Positions 18,760-27,557 of a stretch of 64,000 bases of DNA are shown piece by piece (the first letter of the stretch is position 1; each line of letters opens with the position of its first letter). The notes under the pieces are model-generated. The model was not told the origin of the DNA. It saw nothing but the letters and a program-made list of their open reading frames with translations, and did not search any database. The stretch lies in the NCBI GenBank assembly GCA_947499005.1, contig CANMML010000009.1, positions 1-64,000 on the forward strand. The letters run 5' to 3'. Both the position numbers and the translations under genes were made by a program. The stretch comes from an uncultured Aquimarina sp. GTDB lineage: Bacteria; Bacteroidota; Bacteroidia; Flavobacteriales; Flavobacteriaceae.

Positions 18760-20349
18760 TTATTTTATTAATAAAAAAGAATAGGTTGCACCATCACTAC
18801 CATCAGGGTCTCTACTACTTCCGCCATCAGTGTTTCTAAAGCGTACACTTACGGTATTATCTGCACTTACCCAACATTGTGCAATTACAATTCTACTGTT
18901 TAGATCTTCGCTTGGGGATACAGAAACAACATCACCAGGACTAGCACCATTGAGTGTAAAATTTTCAACACGACTACTATTACCATTAACACTACCTATA
19001 TTTCTACCTAACCTAGTACTATATATTCCACTTATCGTTGTGCCAGCCCCCACTTTTAAAGATTTTGCTGTTGTTGCTTCAGTGATTTCAAGATCTCCAT
19101 TGACTTTTAATTTATTTGTACTAAAATCACCTTCAATAAGAGGAGTAGAAGTTGAAGAGTTATCTATATAGAGTTTATTACTTACAGTAGTATTACTCCC
19201 TACTTGATACCCAATAAATACATTTCCCAAGCCATCAGATAAAGATGAATGTTTACCAGCTTGAGCTCCTATAAAAGTATTATTAATACCAATGTTTCCC
19301 TTTCCTGCTTCGTGCCCAATCATTACATTATCAAATCCCACAGTTTGTGAAATACCTGCCTGATACCCCATAAATACATTTCGGTTTCCTAGCGTTAAAA
19401 ATGCTCCAGCCCCAGACCCAAAAGCGGTATTTTGTCTGCTAGCCGTATATGGAATAGTTGTCCACGATAAATTACCATTTCCATCTGTCCTCATAAACTG
19501 ATTATTAATACCATCAGTGGTTGGGAAATTATAATTTTCATTAGGAGTTACAATAGTACTCCAGTTTAAAGCTCCGTTGCCGTCTGTTAACAATGCTTGT
19601 CCTGCATTACCATCTGTAGTTGGTAACGTATAATTATCATTGATACGAACGGAACCATCGCCACGAGCACTTAGGGTTTCGTTCCCATTTACAATTAGAT
19701 TTAATTCAAAATCACCATTTTCGGGTGTAGGAAGTGTAGTTTCACTTGGAAATACATTATTAATACTGTTTACATTACGATCATCTTTAAATTCTAATTG
19801 TAGTGTATTTCCAATATTAGGAATACTCGAATTGAGTAACATTCTATTATTTGAAAATGTAAATCCACCTTCAATATTAGGATTAATTGTTACATTTCCT
19901 GAATTAGCTATAACTGTGGTATTGTTGTTTTTAAGTAAAGAGCTGCTATCACTTGTATTTGCATGTAGTGCATACGGAACACTTAGCAATTGTTGTGTAC
20001 CTAAATCAGTATAATTTGTACCATTATTTAAATCAATTGCAACATTTAAAAAATAGGAGTCGCTTCCCCACGAAATATTTGCGAAATTGTCTGAAGTTGT
20101 TCCATCTCCAATTTCTAAAGCAATTAATCCATTTTCAGAAGGTATTACCGTATGTCTTTCACTGTATATAGTGGTGCCATTCGCTGTACTTTGATTGATA
20201 TTAATTTGGATAGCAACATTTTGATTGCTGACTACATCTCCATTAGTATCTTTTATAACGGCTTGATAATTTATTATTGAAGGTGCTTGTGCATAAAAAG
20301 TTTGTAGAAAAAATAAACTTAAAATTCCGATAAAAATTGTTTTTTTCAT
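18760..20349 (-). CDS. Fibre-like secreted protein with YadA-head-like repeats (first copy)
   Basis: This 529-residue protein has a signal peptide (MKKTIFIGILSLFFLQTFYAQ). Residues about 25-140 form the module with 'YQAVIKDTNGDVVSNQNVAI' and 'LLSVPYALHANTSDS'. The central part includes 'YTLPTTDGNAGQALLTDGNG', a motif known from flavobacterial tail-fibre-like proteins, and then head-type repeats ('NVFMGYQAGIS', 'NVMIGHEAGKGN', 'NTFIGAQAGKHS', 'NVFIGYQVGSN'). The last 70 residues match those of the paralogue downstream. The promoter region (20350-20567) is shared with the divergent LuxR-type receptor gene and holds a tandem direct-repeat site. The -7 box is imperfect here (TTAATTTG). It is the first gene of the surface-protein run. 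Confidence 0.85.
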   Translation of the reverse strand: MKKTIFIGILSLFFLQTFYAQAPSIINYQAVIKDTNGDVVSNQNVAIQININQSTANGTTIYSERHTVIPSENGLIALEIGDGTTSDNFANISWGSDSYFLNVAIDLNNGTNYTDLGTQQLLSVPYALHANTSDSSSLLKNNNTTVIANSGNVTINPNIEGGFTFSNNRMLLNSSIPNIGNTLQLEFKDDRNVNSINNVFPSETTLPTPENGDFELNLIVNGNETLSARGDGSVRINDNYTLPTTDGNAGQALLTDGNGALNWSTIVTPNENYNFPTTDGINNQFMRTDGNGNLSWTTIPYTASRQNTAFGSGAGAFLTLGNRNVFMGYQAGISQTVGFDNVMIGHEAGKGNIGINNTFIGAQAGKHSSLSDGLGNVFIGYQVGSNTTVSNKLYIDNSSTSTPLIEGDFSTNKLKVNGDLEITEATTAKSLKVGAGTTISGIYSTRLGRNIGSVNGNSSRVENFTLNGASPGDVVSVSPSEDLNSRIVIAQCWVSADNTVSVRFRNTDGGSSRDPDGSDGATYSFLLIK

Positions 20350-20464
20350 AGTGTGGCTTGGGTTGAATCAATTCTACAAATTAAAAAAATGAATAAATAA
20401 AACAGCTTACATTTTTGTCATATTTGGATCGTTAAACACCTTGTATTTACAAGGGATTAAGAGA

Positions 20465-20483
20465 TGTACCCCTATTTGTGCCC
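20465..20483. promoter_or_regulatory. Tandem direct-repeat regulatory site, copy C (divergent promoter)
   Basis: TGTACCC (20465-20471) and TGTGCCC (20477-20483) are separated by CTATT, the same 12-bp geometry as copies A and B. It sits between the 529-residue fibre gene and the LuxR-type receptor gene, about 50-70 bp from the -7 box of the latter, so it could control both. Confidence 0.6.
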
Positions 20484-20535
20484 TATATATAACATCTTGT
20501 TTGTGTTGTTTTTAGGGAAAAATAAGCTTCTTCCT

Positions 20536-20543
20536 TACTTTTG
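20536..20543 (+). promoter_or_regulatory. -7 promoter box of the LuxR-type receptor gene
   Basis: TACTTTTG matches TAnnTTTG exactly and ends 24 nt before the TTG start codon at 20568, which supports this start. Confidence 0.65.
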
Positions 20544-20567
20544 TAATACTACTAACTCAGTCGACTT

Positions 20568-22229
20568 TTGAAAACATATTGTTACTTTTTATTTATATCC
20601 CTTTTTTACATTTCGATAACCTGTATATCTCAAAATGTAGCCTATGATGTAATTCTTATAGATAAAGTATCTTCCAAAGATGTTCTGGGTAAATATGTAT
20701 ACGTTGCGGAAGACCCTACATTAAAAATAGGCATCGAAGAAGCCGAGACTATTGATTATAAAAAATCAGAAAAAGATATTGTTAATCTGGGATTTACAAA
20801 TACTAATATTTGGTTGAAATTTAAGATTAAGAACGAAGGGACATCATCTATAAAACGATTATTACGTGTTAGAAAGCCATTGTTAGATTCCGTCAGTCTC
20901 TATTATAAAAAGGGTAATGATTGGAAGGTATACCATACTGGTGTTATGGTAAACCAAAAAGACAAGCTTATAAAAGCTACGTCTTTATATTTTCCACTAG
21001 AATTTGAAGGAGGTGAGACCGAAACTTTTTATATGAAGACCTACAGCCAATACGGGAAATCATATTCCATAACGCTAGTAAATGAATCGGAATACTTGGA
21101 AAGTGAGCAAAATGAATTATTGGCTATGGCATTGCTTATCGGAGCTTTAGTCATCATTATCTTTTACAACCTTTTGTTAAGTGTAGGTTTACGAGATTGG
21201 GTGTATTTTTTATATGCAGGTACTATTTTAGGAGGGCTTCTAGTTCAGGTCACCGTTCGTGGTTTTATGAAGAAATACTTGATAGATGAAATGCCTTTTT
21301 TTCAAGAATGGTGTACCCCAATATTTTTAACCTTTGGAACCGTAATCACAGCACAGTTCTGTATTCGTTTTTTAGAGACTAAGAAGTATAGTAAGTCATC
21401 TCATTGGTTATTGAACGGAATTTTCTATTACGAACTTATCGCTTTAGGGTATCTAATGATTCGACAAGAATTCTTTGGGCATCCACCGAATAACAGTCCA
21501 GTAGCCATGGGGTTAATGCTTTGTAGTTTATTAGCCTTGTATTCTGGAATTAGGACATATATAAGAGGAAACTCTTTTGCAAAATATTTAGTCATCGCTT
21601 GGGCGTGTTATTGTACTACAGTGATCATTTATACACTTACGGTCTTTGTTATTGTTCCAGAAAACATATTTACACTAAATGCTTATATGATTGGCTCTGT
21701 ATTAGAAGCGATTTTACTGTCTCTAGCTGTAGTAGATCGATATAAAACACTGGAAAGAGAAAAATTAGATTTAGTAACGCAGTTAATTTCTAAGGAAAAA
21801 GATATTTCATTAAAGGCAAAAGAGATTATGTCTTTACAAATGGAGAGTGTAAAACAATTGCAGTCTAAATTAAAGATAGCAGAAGATTTACAGAAAATAG
21901 TTAGAAATGAAGCGAAGGTAGATACACATTCTATTCTAGCAGATATTCGTTCTAGTAAATTAGAAGATGAAAAAGTACTGGTTATTAAACAGCAAATTGC
22001 AGACTATAATGCAAGTTTTATTTTTCAGCTTACTTCGAAGTTTCCCATTTTATCAAAAACAGATATTGAAATAGCTACATTTTCTAAAATGAAACTGACT
22101 CGAAAGGAAATTGCAGAACTTCGGGGAACTACTGTCCATGCGGTAAAAATGGCAAGAGCTCGTTTGAAAAAGAAATTGGATCTTACTTCGGATGATTCAT
22201 TGGAGGTTTTTCTTGATAATATAGAATAG
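20568..22229 (+). CDS. 7TM-DISM membrane receptor fused to a LuxR-type DNA-binding domain
   Basis: This 553-residue protein has a signal sequence, an extracytoplasmic 7TMR-DISMED2-like sensor domain (about 50-180, 'NTNIWLKFKIKN', 'VRKPLLDSVSLYY'), a seven-helix 7TM-DISM membrane block (about 185-400), a coiled coil (about 405-450) and a C-terminal LuxR/GerE-type helix-turn-helix ('LSKTDIEIATFSKMKLTRKE', 'TVHAVKMARARLKKKL'). It starts at TTG; no ATG is available near the signal peptide. There is no kinase or receiver domain, so it is a one-component membrane regulator that senses an outside ligand, probably a glycan or small molecule. Divergence from the surface-protein run and the shared direct-repeat site suggest it controls that run and itself. 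Target and ligand are inferred, not shown. Confidence 0.88.
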   Translation: MKTYCYFLFISLFYISITCISQNVAYDVILIDKVSSKDVLGKYVYVAEDPTLKIGIEEAETIDYKKSEKDIVNLGFTNTNIWLKFKIKNEGTSSIKRLLRVRKPLLDSVSLYYKKGNDWKVYHTGVMVNQKDKLIKATSLYFPLEFEGGETETFYMKTYSQYGKSYSITLVNESEYLESEQNELLAMALLIGALVIIIFYNLLLSVGLRDWVYFLYAGTILGGLLVQVTVRGFMKKYLIDEMPFFQEWCTPIFLTFGTVITAQFCIRFLETKKYSKSSHWLLNGIFYYELIALGYLMIRQEFFGHPPNNSPVAMGLMLCSLLALYSGIRTYIRGNSFAKYLVIAWACYCTTVIIYTLTVFVIVPENIFTLNAYMIGSVLEAILLSLAVVDRYKTLEREKLDLVTQLISKEKDISLKAKEIMSLQMESVKQLQSKLKIAEDLQKIVRNEAKVDTHSILADIRSSKLEDEKVLVIKQQIADYNASFIFQLTSKFPILSKTDIEIATFSKMKLTRKEIAELRGTTVHAVKMARARLKKKLDLTSDDSLEVFLDNIE

Positions 22230-22242
22230 GTTTTTGCAGTGC

Positions 22243-22301
22243 ATTATAAAAACAAATCTTTAAATGCAACAACGTTGCATTTAAAGATTTGTTTTTATAA
22301 T
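22243..22301 (+). terminator. Perfect 28-bp inverted repeat, terminator of the receptor gene
   Basis: Two 28-nt arms pair perfectly around an AAC loop. The arm starts ATTATAAAAACAAATC and the second arm ends in a T-rich run. It lies 14 nt past the stop of the receptor gene and just ahead of the MerC-like gene. The arms are far longer than an ordinary terminator needs. Confidence 0.75.
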
Positions 22302-22332
22302 ATTGCTTCTTCAAATATTATTAGCAAATTAA

Positions 22333-22719
22333 ATGATTGCAAATCTAAAAAAGTCAGACACCTTTGGTATTCTTATTAGCAGTTTATGTTTAGTACACTG
22401 CTTATTTATGCCTTTGTTATTAGTATTTAGAGTAAGTCTGACTTATATACCTACTTGGTGGAAGGGGTTGGATTATATTTTTCTAGTATTGTCTTTTTTA
22501 GCGGTGTATAGGTCTAGTACGACTACTTCAAAATCGTTTATGAAAGGTTTATTTTGGATAAGTTGGTGTGTTTTGATATTTGTAATAGTAAATGAAAAGT
22601 TGGCGTTGATGCCATTACCAGAGGTTAGTATATTGTTGCCTACGATAAGTTTAATTTTTCTACATGAGTATAATAGAAGGTATTGTACTTGTGCAACAGA
22701 TAAATGTTGTTTAGAATAG
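22333..22719 (+). CDS. MerC domain membrane protein
   Basis: This is a 128-residue inner-membrane protein with four hydrophobic helices. It carries the MerC-type motif C19-x-x-H22-C23 ('LCLVHC') in helix 1 and a cysteine-rich tail (C118, C120, C125, C126). MerC proteins transport mercuric ions in mer operons, but the short flavobacterial homologues usually stand alone with no merA or merR, as here, so metal binding or transport is plausible and mercury specificity is not established. The tail cysteines could bind a soft metal. No other mer gene is in the window. Confidence 0.8.
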   Translation: MIANLKKSDTFGILISSLCLVHCLFMPLLLVFRVSLTYIPTWWKGLDYIFLVLSFLAVYRSSTTTSKSFMKGLFWISWCVLIFVIVNEKLALMPLPEVSILLPTISLIFLHEYNRRYCTCATDKCCLE

Positions 22720-22762
22720 GTTTTTTCAATAGGTAGTCTTATTTTAAGTAGCAAAAACTAAA

Positions 22763-23269
22763 GTGACTAAAGAAGAAATTATAAAGCAACTCGATCTTCA
22801 AGCACATCCCGAAGGTGGATATTTTAGAGAAGTGTATCGTAGTAGTGGAGAGATTCCTAAAAGTGTATTGGAAAAGCGTTTTTCTGGAAGTAGAAATTAT
22901 GGTACTTCGATCTATTTTTTATTGACTTCAGGAAATAATTTTTCAGCCTTTCATAAAATTAACCAAGATGAATTGTGGTACTATCATTACGGAGCTACGG
23001 TTCGAATTCATATCATCTCTCCAGAAGGAGAATATTCAAATCTTTTATTAGGGCTCGATTTTAAAAATGGTGCTTTGCCACAAGCTTTGGTTTCTGCAGA
23101 GCACTGGTTTGCAGCTGAAGTAATTGGAGAAGGAGATCAAGCTTATTCGTTAGTTGGCTGTGCGGTAACACCAGGTTTTGATTTTGATGATTTTGTATTA
23201 GCAGATCGATTTCAATTATCGAATATGTTTCCAAAGCACAAGGAATTGATTGAACGGTTTACGAGGTAG
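22763..23269 (+). CDS. Cupin domain protein (DUF985 family)
   Basis: This 168-residue protein starts at GTG. It opens with 'LDLQAHPEGGYFREVYRS', the DUF985 signature, followed by cupin strands with the metal-type pattern H..(x)..E..H around 'FHKINQDELWYYHYG' and a second conserved block 'VGCAVTPGFDFDDFVLA'. Family length is about 160-170, so it is complete. Proteins of this family form cupin barrels; no reaction is firmly assigned. It is 43 nt behind the MerC-like gene and may share its transcript. Confidence 0.88.
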   Translation: MTKEEIIKQLDLQAHPEGGYFREVYRSSGEIPKSVLEKRFSGSRNYGTSIYFLLTSGNNFSAFHKINQDELWYYHYGATVRIHIISPEGEYSNLLLGLDFKNGALPQALVSAEHWFAAEVIGEGDQAYSLVGCAVTPGFDFDDFVLADRFQLSNMFPKHKELIERFTR

Positions 23270-23275
23270 AGAAGG

Positions 23276-23350
23276 AACGAAGGCTGAGCGAAGTCGAAGC
23301 CTGTGGGATATGTAAATATTATAAAAGTGTCACCCTTCGGCTTCGCTCAG
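23276..23350. repeat. GAGCGAAGTCGAA-type repeat with an inverted copy
   Basis: 'GGCTGAGCGAAGTCGAAGCC' near 23283 and the opposed 'GGCTTCGCTCAGGG' near 23338 form an inverted pair around an AT-rich spacer. The same core (GAGCGCAGTCGAA) appears at 38671 and 61278. It looks like a dispersed noncoding repeat common in flavobacterial genomes. Confidence 0.6.
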
Positions 23351-23391
23351 GGTTCGGTTTATATACGAGTCTTGAATGAATTTGAAGTAAT

Positions 23392-23422
23392 AAAAATACC
23401 CCATCCAAAAAGGAAGGGGTAT
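23392..23422 (-). terminator. Terminator of the aminotransferase gene
   Basis: The stem ATACCCC-A-TCC / GGA-A-GGGGTAT is followed on the minus strand by a T-run. It lies about 30 nt beyond the minus-strand stop at 23453. Confidence 0.75.
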
Positions 23423-23452
23423 CTGTATTTTCAAAAACATGTAAGTTTAAAA

Positions 23453-24643
23453 TTAACTTACTGCTTTTTTAATTCTAGCAATTGCTTCGATGATTTGCTC
23501 TTCACTAGCTGCATAAGAAATACGAATACAGTTTCCGTTTCCAAAAGCATCACCAGTTACAGTAGCAACATTTGCAGCTTCTAATAAGTAGATTGCAAAT
23601 TCAGATGCATTGTTGATCACTTTACCACCTAATGTTTTTCCGAAGAAAGCAGTAACATCAGGATATACATAAAATGCACCTTCTGGCTCATTACATTTAA
23701 ATCCTTCGATATCGTTCAATAATCCTAAGATCAATTTACGACGCTCTTTAAACTTATCAACCATATATTGAATACGGCTTACAGGCTCTTCTAAAGCTGT
23801 AATTACAGCACGTTGAGCGATACAGTTAGCACCACTAGTTACTTGTCCTTGTAATTTGTTGCAAGCACGAGCAATATATGAAGGAGCACCAATGTAACCA
23901 ATTCTCCAACCTGTCATAGCAAATGCTTTTGCTACTCCGTTAACCGTTACAGTACGGTCATACATATCTTCAAATTCAGCCATAGAAGCATGAGCAGTAA
24001 CACCATAATTGATGTGCTCATAAATCTCATCACTTACCACGATAATTTGAGGGTGTTTTTGTAATACATCTGCTAAAGCACGTAACTCTTCTTTACTATA
24101 AATAGATCCACTTGGGTTACAAGGAGAACTGTACCAAAGCATTTTAGTCTTAGGAGTAATAGCTGCTTCTAATTGCTCGGGAGTCATTTTAAAATCATCC
24201 TCGATAGAAGTAGGCACTTCAACAGGAACTCCGTCAGCTAATTTTACAATATCACTATAGCTTACCCAGTAAGGACAAGGTAAAATAACTTCGTCACCTT
24301 TATTTAAAGAAACTTGAGCAACATTGTACAATGCTTGTTTTGCACCAGTTGAAACTACAATTTGAGAAGCTTCATAGCTTAAATTGTTATCTCTTTTAAA
24401 TTTAGTGATGATAGCATCTTTTAACTCACCATACCCATCTACCGGAGTGTAAGAGTTATAGTCATCGTTTACTGCTTTAATTGCAGCATCTTTAATGTAG
24501 TCTGGAGTATTAAAATCGGGTTCTCCTAAACTTAAACCGATTATGTCTTTTCCTTCGGCGCGAAGTTCACGGGCTTTTGCAGCCATTTCTAAAGTAGCCG
24601 ATGGGGCTAAACTGTTAATTCTGTCAGATAATTGATTACTCAT
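23453..24643 (-). CDS. aspC: Pyridoxal-phosphate aminotransferase, aspartate aminotransferase type
   Basis: This 396-residue class I/II aminotransferase, of usual length, has the PLP lysine K239 in 'AKAFAMTGWRIGY', the 'NPSG' loop (176-179), 'DEIY' (205-208) and the substrate arginine motif near the C-terminus ('GNGNCIRISYA'). It transfers the amino group between aspartate (or related amino acids) and 2-oxoglutarate in the cytoplasm. The 'GLSLGEPDFNTP' start is typical of the AspC Ib subgroup. It follows the desaturase by 22 nt on the same strand, so they may share a transcript. Exact amino acid preference cannot be read from sequence. Confidence 0.92.
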   Translation of the reverse strand: MSNQLSDRINSLAPSATLEMAAKARELRAEGKDIIGLSLGEPDFNTPDYIKDAAIKAVNDDYNSYTPVDGYGELKDAIITKFKRDNNLSYEASQIVVSTGAKQALYNVAQVSLNKGDEVILPCPYWVSYSDIVKLADGVPVEVPTSIEDDFKMTPEQLEAAITPKTKMLWYSSPCNPSGSIYSKEELRALADVLQKHPQIIVVSDEIYEHINYGVTAHASMAEFEDMYDRTVTVNGVAKAFAMTGWRIGYIGAPSYIARACNKLQGQVTSGANCIAQRAVITALEEPVSRIQYMVDKFKERRKLILGLLNDIEGFKCNEPEGAFYVYPDVTAFFGKTLGGKVINNASEFAIYLLEAANVATVTGDAFGNGNCIRISYAASEEQIIEAIARIKKAVS

Positions 24644-24665
24644 CTTATTTAATTAAATCTAGTTT

Positions 24666-25766
24666 TTATGATGCTAAATTAGGTTTAGCACCTAAGTGTT
24701 TTAAATGTTTGAAATGGGCTGCCAAAGCATTACCCATAGTTTTGTATTCGTTGTATGGTAAATCAAACTCTTGCGCAGTTTGTTTTATGATTTTTGCGAT
24801 TTTTGGATAGTGAACATGACTAATATGTGGAAAAATATGATGCTCTACTTGATGGTTTAATCCACCAGAAAACCAGCTTAAAAATTTGTTCTTTGTTCCG
24901 AAATTAGTAGTTGTAAGCAATTGATGAATAGCCCATGAGTTATTCATTGTTCCACTATCATCAGGTAAAGGTGTCTCAGTATCTTCGATAACATGCGCTA
25001 ATTGAAAAATGACACTTAATATCATTCCTGCAACGTAATGCATGGTGAAAAAACCTAAAAGAATAAAATACCAAGCTACATCTAATACCAATACAGGAAT
25101 AACAATCCAAGCTGTAAAATATAAGATTTTGCTAATGATAACAGAAGCCCATTGAGCTGTTGGATTAGGGAATTTACCGTAAGATAATTTTCGTTTCAAG
25201 TACCTCTTAGTTTGCTTAAAGTCTACTGTGGTCACCCAATTCATAGTCAATAATCCATAAAAGAAAATCGAATAAATATGTTGGAAACGGTGTATTGGAG
25301 CCCATTTTCCATGTTTGCTAAAGCGGATAATTCGACCAGCATCCAAATCCTCATCATGCCCATGGATATTAGTGTAAGTATGATGTAAAACATTATGTTG
25401 TACTTGCCAGTTATATACATTTCCTGCTAGGAAGTACATACTACCTCCCATGATTTTATTGATCCATTTTTTGTCAGAATAAGAATCGTGATTTCCATCG
25501 TGCATTACATTCATTCCAATGCCTGCCATTCCAATTCCCATGACAACACATAATAATAACATCGCCCAACCAGGAAGATTTGAAAGAAGAATAATGAAAT
25601 ACGGAGCTACAAAAAGACTAACCATAACAAGTGTCTTTAAGTGTAACCTAAAATCACCTGTCTTTTTAAGGTTATGTTCTTTGAAATAAGAATTCACCCT
25701 TTTATTTAGCGTTCTAAAAAAAGCAGGTGTATTACTTCTGTTAAACCGTATTTGATCGTTGTTCAT
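24666..25766 (-). CDS. Membrane fatty-acid (acyl-CoA/lipid) desaturase
   Basis: This is a di-iron membrane desaturase of 366 residues. The three histidine clusters are clear: HDGNH (about 89-93), HNVLHH (about 124-129) and NHQVEHH (about 304-310), with long hydrophobic helices around them. 'QVEHH' places it in the delta-6/linoleoyl-type (front-end-like) desaturase family without a cytochrome b5 domain. It introduces a double bond into acyl chains and adjusts membrane fluidity. The ATG at 25766 is chosen over an upstream TTG at 25781, because the -7 box at 25786-25793 leaves a normal leader. Confidence 0.9.
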   Translation of the reverse strand: MNNDQIRFNRSNTPAFFRTLNKRVNSYFKEHNLKKTGDFRLHLKTLVMVSLFVAPYFIILLSNLPGWAMLLLCVVMGIGMAGIGMNVMHDGNHDSYSDKKWINKIMGGSMYFLAGNVYNWQVQHNVLHHTYTNIHGHDEDLDAGRIIRFSKHGKWAPIHRFQHIYSIFFYGLLTMNWVTTVDFKQTKRYLKRKLSYGKFPNPTAQWASVIISKILYFTAWIVIPVLVLDVAWYFILLGFFTMHYVAGMILSVIFQLAHVIEDTETPLPDDSGTMNNSWAIHQLLTTTNFGTKNKFLSWFSGGLNHQVEHHIFPHISHVHYPKIAKIIKQTAQEFDLPYNEYKTMGNALAAHFKHLKHLGAKPNLAS

Positions 25767-25785
25767 ATCTTGTACTTGCAATACG

Positions 25786-25793
25786 CAAAAATA
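25786..25793 (-). promoter_or_regulatory. -7 promoter box of the desaturase gene
   Basis: It reads TATTTTTG on the minus strand (TAnnTTTG) and ends 19 nt before the chosen ATG at 25766. Confidence 0.55.
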
Positions 25794-25941
25794 AGGTTTT
25801 ATATGGGTATGTAGGTTATTTGAAGCTCAAAGAATATAATTAAATTGAAACAATTTAGATTTTTCTATAATCTGATGAAAAAAAAGTCAAGTTTACTGTA
25901 AAAAACATAGTTTTGATTTTTTATGTATTTAAAAGTAGTGT

Positions 25942-27516
25942 ATGCTAATTAAAAGAAATTTCCGAGGAGGTTTTGTACAGATAGCGTTGTTTTCTTTATT
26001 GTTGTTAGTGACTCTAATGATGCAACCATCTTTAGTAGAATTTGTAAAAGGGCATCATGGTTGGGTTAGTTCACATGGCTTGTCGATTATGAAAAAAGCA
26101 AATTTTGATAATGGGTTTTTGGGATACTCTTGTTATCAGGTTGATGCTAATAAAAATCTTCACTTGGATTATTTTGACCGCTATCCAGTGTTTTTTTCTG
26201 CATTTATGAATTTCTTGTTGAGTTTTGTTGATACGATGATTAATGAAATTTATATAGCTAGGCTATTTATGAATTTAGTTTTTGTAGCATCAATTTTTTT
26301 AGGCTACAAGATTTTGAATATTCTAGGAATTACTGACAAAATAGCGAGTGTTTCTGCATCAATTTTAGCTTTTTCAGGAGTGTTTTTTATCTATTACAAG
26401 GATATGATACACTACGATCAACCAGCTATTTTATCAATGATGTTTATGTTATATGCAATATTGAAATATGAAAAAAAGCAGTGGTTGGGTAAAAGAATTA
26501 TTATAATATCATTAATAACACCTCTTGTAGGTAGGGGGTATGTTATTAATTTACTTTTGATGTTGTGGTTTGTTTTAGATGCTTTTAAAGAGGTTATATT
26601 AGATAAAAATAAATTCTCTTCAATTTTTAGGGGTATACCATTTAAGAGTTTTATTGTCGGTTTTGTGGCAAGCGCTTCTTTTTTGATGTATAATGTCGTA
26701 AGAGAAGCAATCACACGAGGGGTTTCAATTATTGAAACAAGTATTTTTGATAGTGCAAGATTTAGATTAGGTTTTAGCGAAATTCCAAAAGAAGATAAAT
26801 ACTATATTTCAATTTACGATTTCTTTTCAAATCAAGTGTATCGCTTTATTCAAAACTTTGTTCCTTATAGTTTTTCTGGGGATAAATTTAGAATAGGTTT
26901 AGAGCATCCACAAATATATTATTGGGTCATGAGAATAGCCTGTTTAATATTTCTAGTATTAATTTTTAAAGCATTTCAATCAAGTTTTTTTAAGCAAAAC
27001 CTTAAGATAGTATTGTTAATGTTTTCGTTTGGTTTTGTCTGGTTGTTTGGAATGAAAAATCTATCAGCATATCATGATTATACTTCAATGTATCATATTC
27101 TGCTAGTTTTACTATTTTGGGGATATATTTTTGTTAGTTTAAGAAAGTTTATCAAACCTTATTTTTTTCTAATAATATCACTAATCGTTTTCATTACTTC
27201 GCTATATAATGTGAGGCAAGTACATCTTTTTAATAATGATAATGTTAAAGTTTCGGTAAATGAGATGCAAAATGTTATCAAAAAAATAAAGCCAGATGAT
27301 TTAATAGCAATTGATGGAGGTAGATTTGGAGAAGTAGGGAGTGTTAGTGATGTTAGTCCATTTTTATTTTGCTATTATTTAAATGATTATCAATTTTTGA
27401 AGTCAAGTGCATCAGAATCAGCTACTAAAATTATTTCATCAAATCGTAGATCGTTTAAATGTGAAATAGCGACAGGGAATGAAAAAGTCTTTTTGTTTGA
27501 TGGGGGCTGTAATTAA
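25942..27516 (+). CDS. Polytopic membrane protein, GT-C glycosyltransferase-like
   Basis: This 524-residue protein has about 10-11 hydrophobic helices and a C-terminal soluble part (about 430-524). The first large loop contains 'GHHGWVSSHGLSIMKKANFD' and 'YFDRYPVFFS', the charged/aromatic pattern of the PMT/ArnT-like GT-C fold. 'YYKDMIHYDQPA' resembles the second conserved loop of that fold. Such enzymes move a sugar from a polyprenyl-phosphate carrier to lipid, glycan or protein outside the inner membrane. No sugar pathway genes flank it. Its base and codon use look more AT-rich than the neighbours, which hints at acquisition by transfer. The assignment rests on pattern, so it is moderate. 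Confidence 0.6.
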   Translation: MLIKRNFRGGFVQIALFSLLLLVTLMMQPSLVEFVKGHHGWVSSHGLSIMKKANFDNGFLGYSCYQVDANKNLHLDYFDRYPVFFSAFMNFLLSFVDTMINEIYIARLFMNLVFVASIFLGYKILNILGITDKIASVSASILAFSGVFFIYYKDMIHYDQPAILSMMFMLYAILKYEKKQWLGKRIIIISLITPLVGRGYVINLLLMLWFVLDAFKEVILDKNKFSSIFRGIPFKSFIVGFVASASFLMYNVVREAITRGVSIIETSIFDSARFRLGFSEIPKEDKYYISIYDFFSNQVYRFIQNFVPYSFSGDKFRIGLEHPQIYYWVMRIACLIFLVLIFKAFQSSFFKQNLKIVLLMFSFGFVWLFGMKNLSAYHDYTSMYHILLVLLFWGYIFVSLRKFIKPYFFLIISLIVFITSLYNVRQVHLFNNDNVKVSVNEMQNVIKKIKPDDLIAIDGGRFGEVGSVSDVSPFLFCYYLNDYQFLKSSASESATKIISSNRRSFKCEIATGNEKVFLFDGGCN

Positions 27517-27523
27517 TATTCCA

Positions 27524-27531
27524 TAGCTTTG
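27524..27531 (+). promoter_or_regulatory. -7 promoter box upstream of rsmG
   Basis: TAGCTTTG matches TAnnTTTG and lies 26 nt before the rsmG ATG. It falls right after the stop of the membrane protein gene, so rsmG has its own promoter. Confidence 0.55.
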
Positions 27532-27557
27532 TATCCTTTAATTACATAGATAGATAA

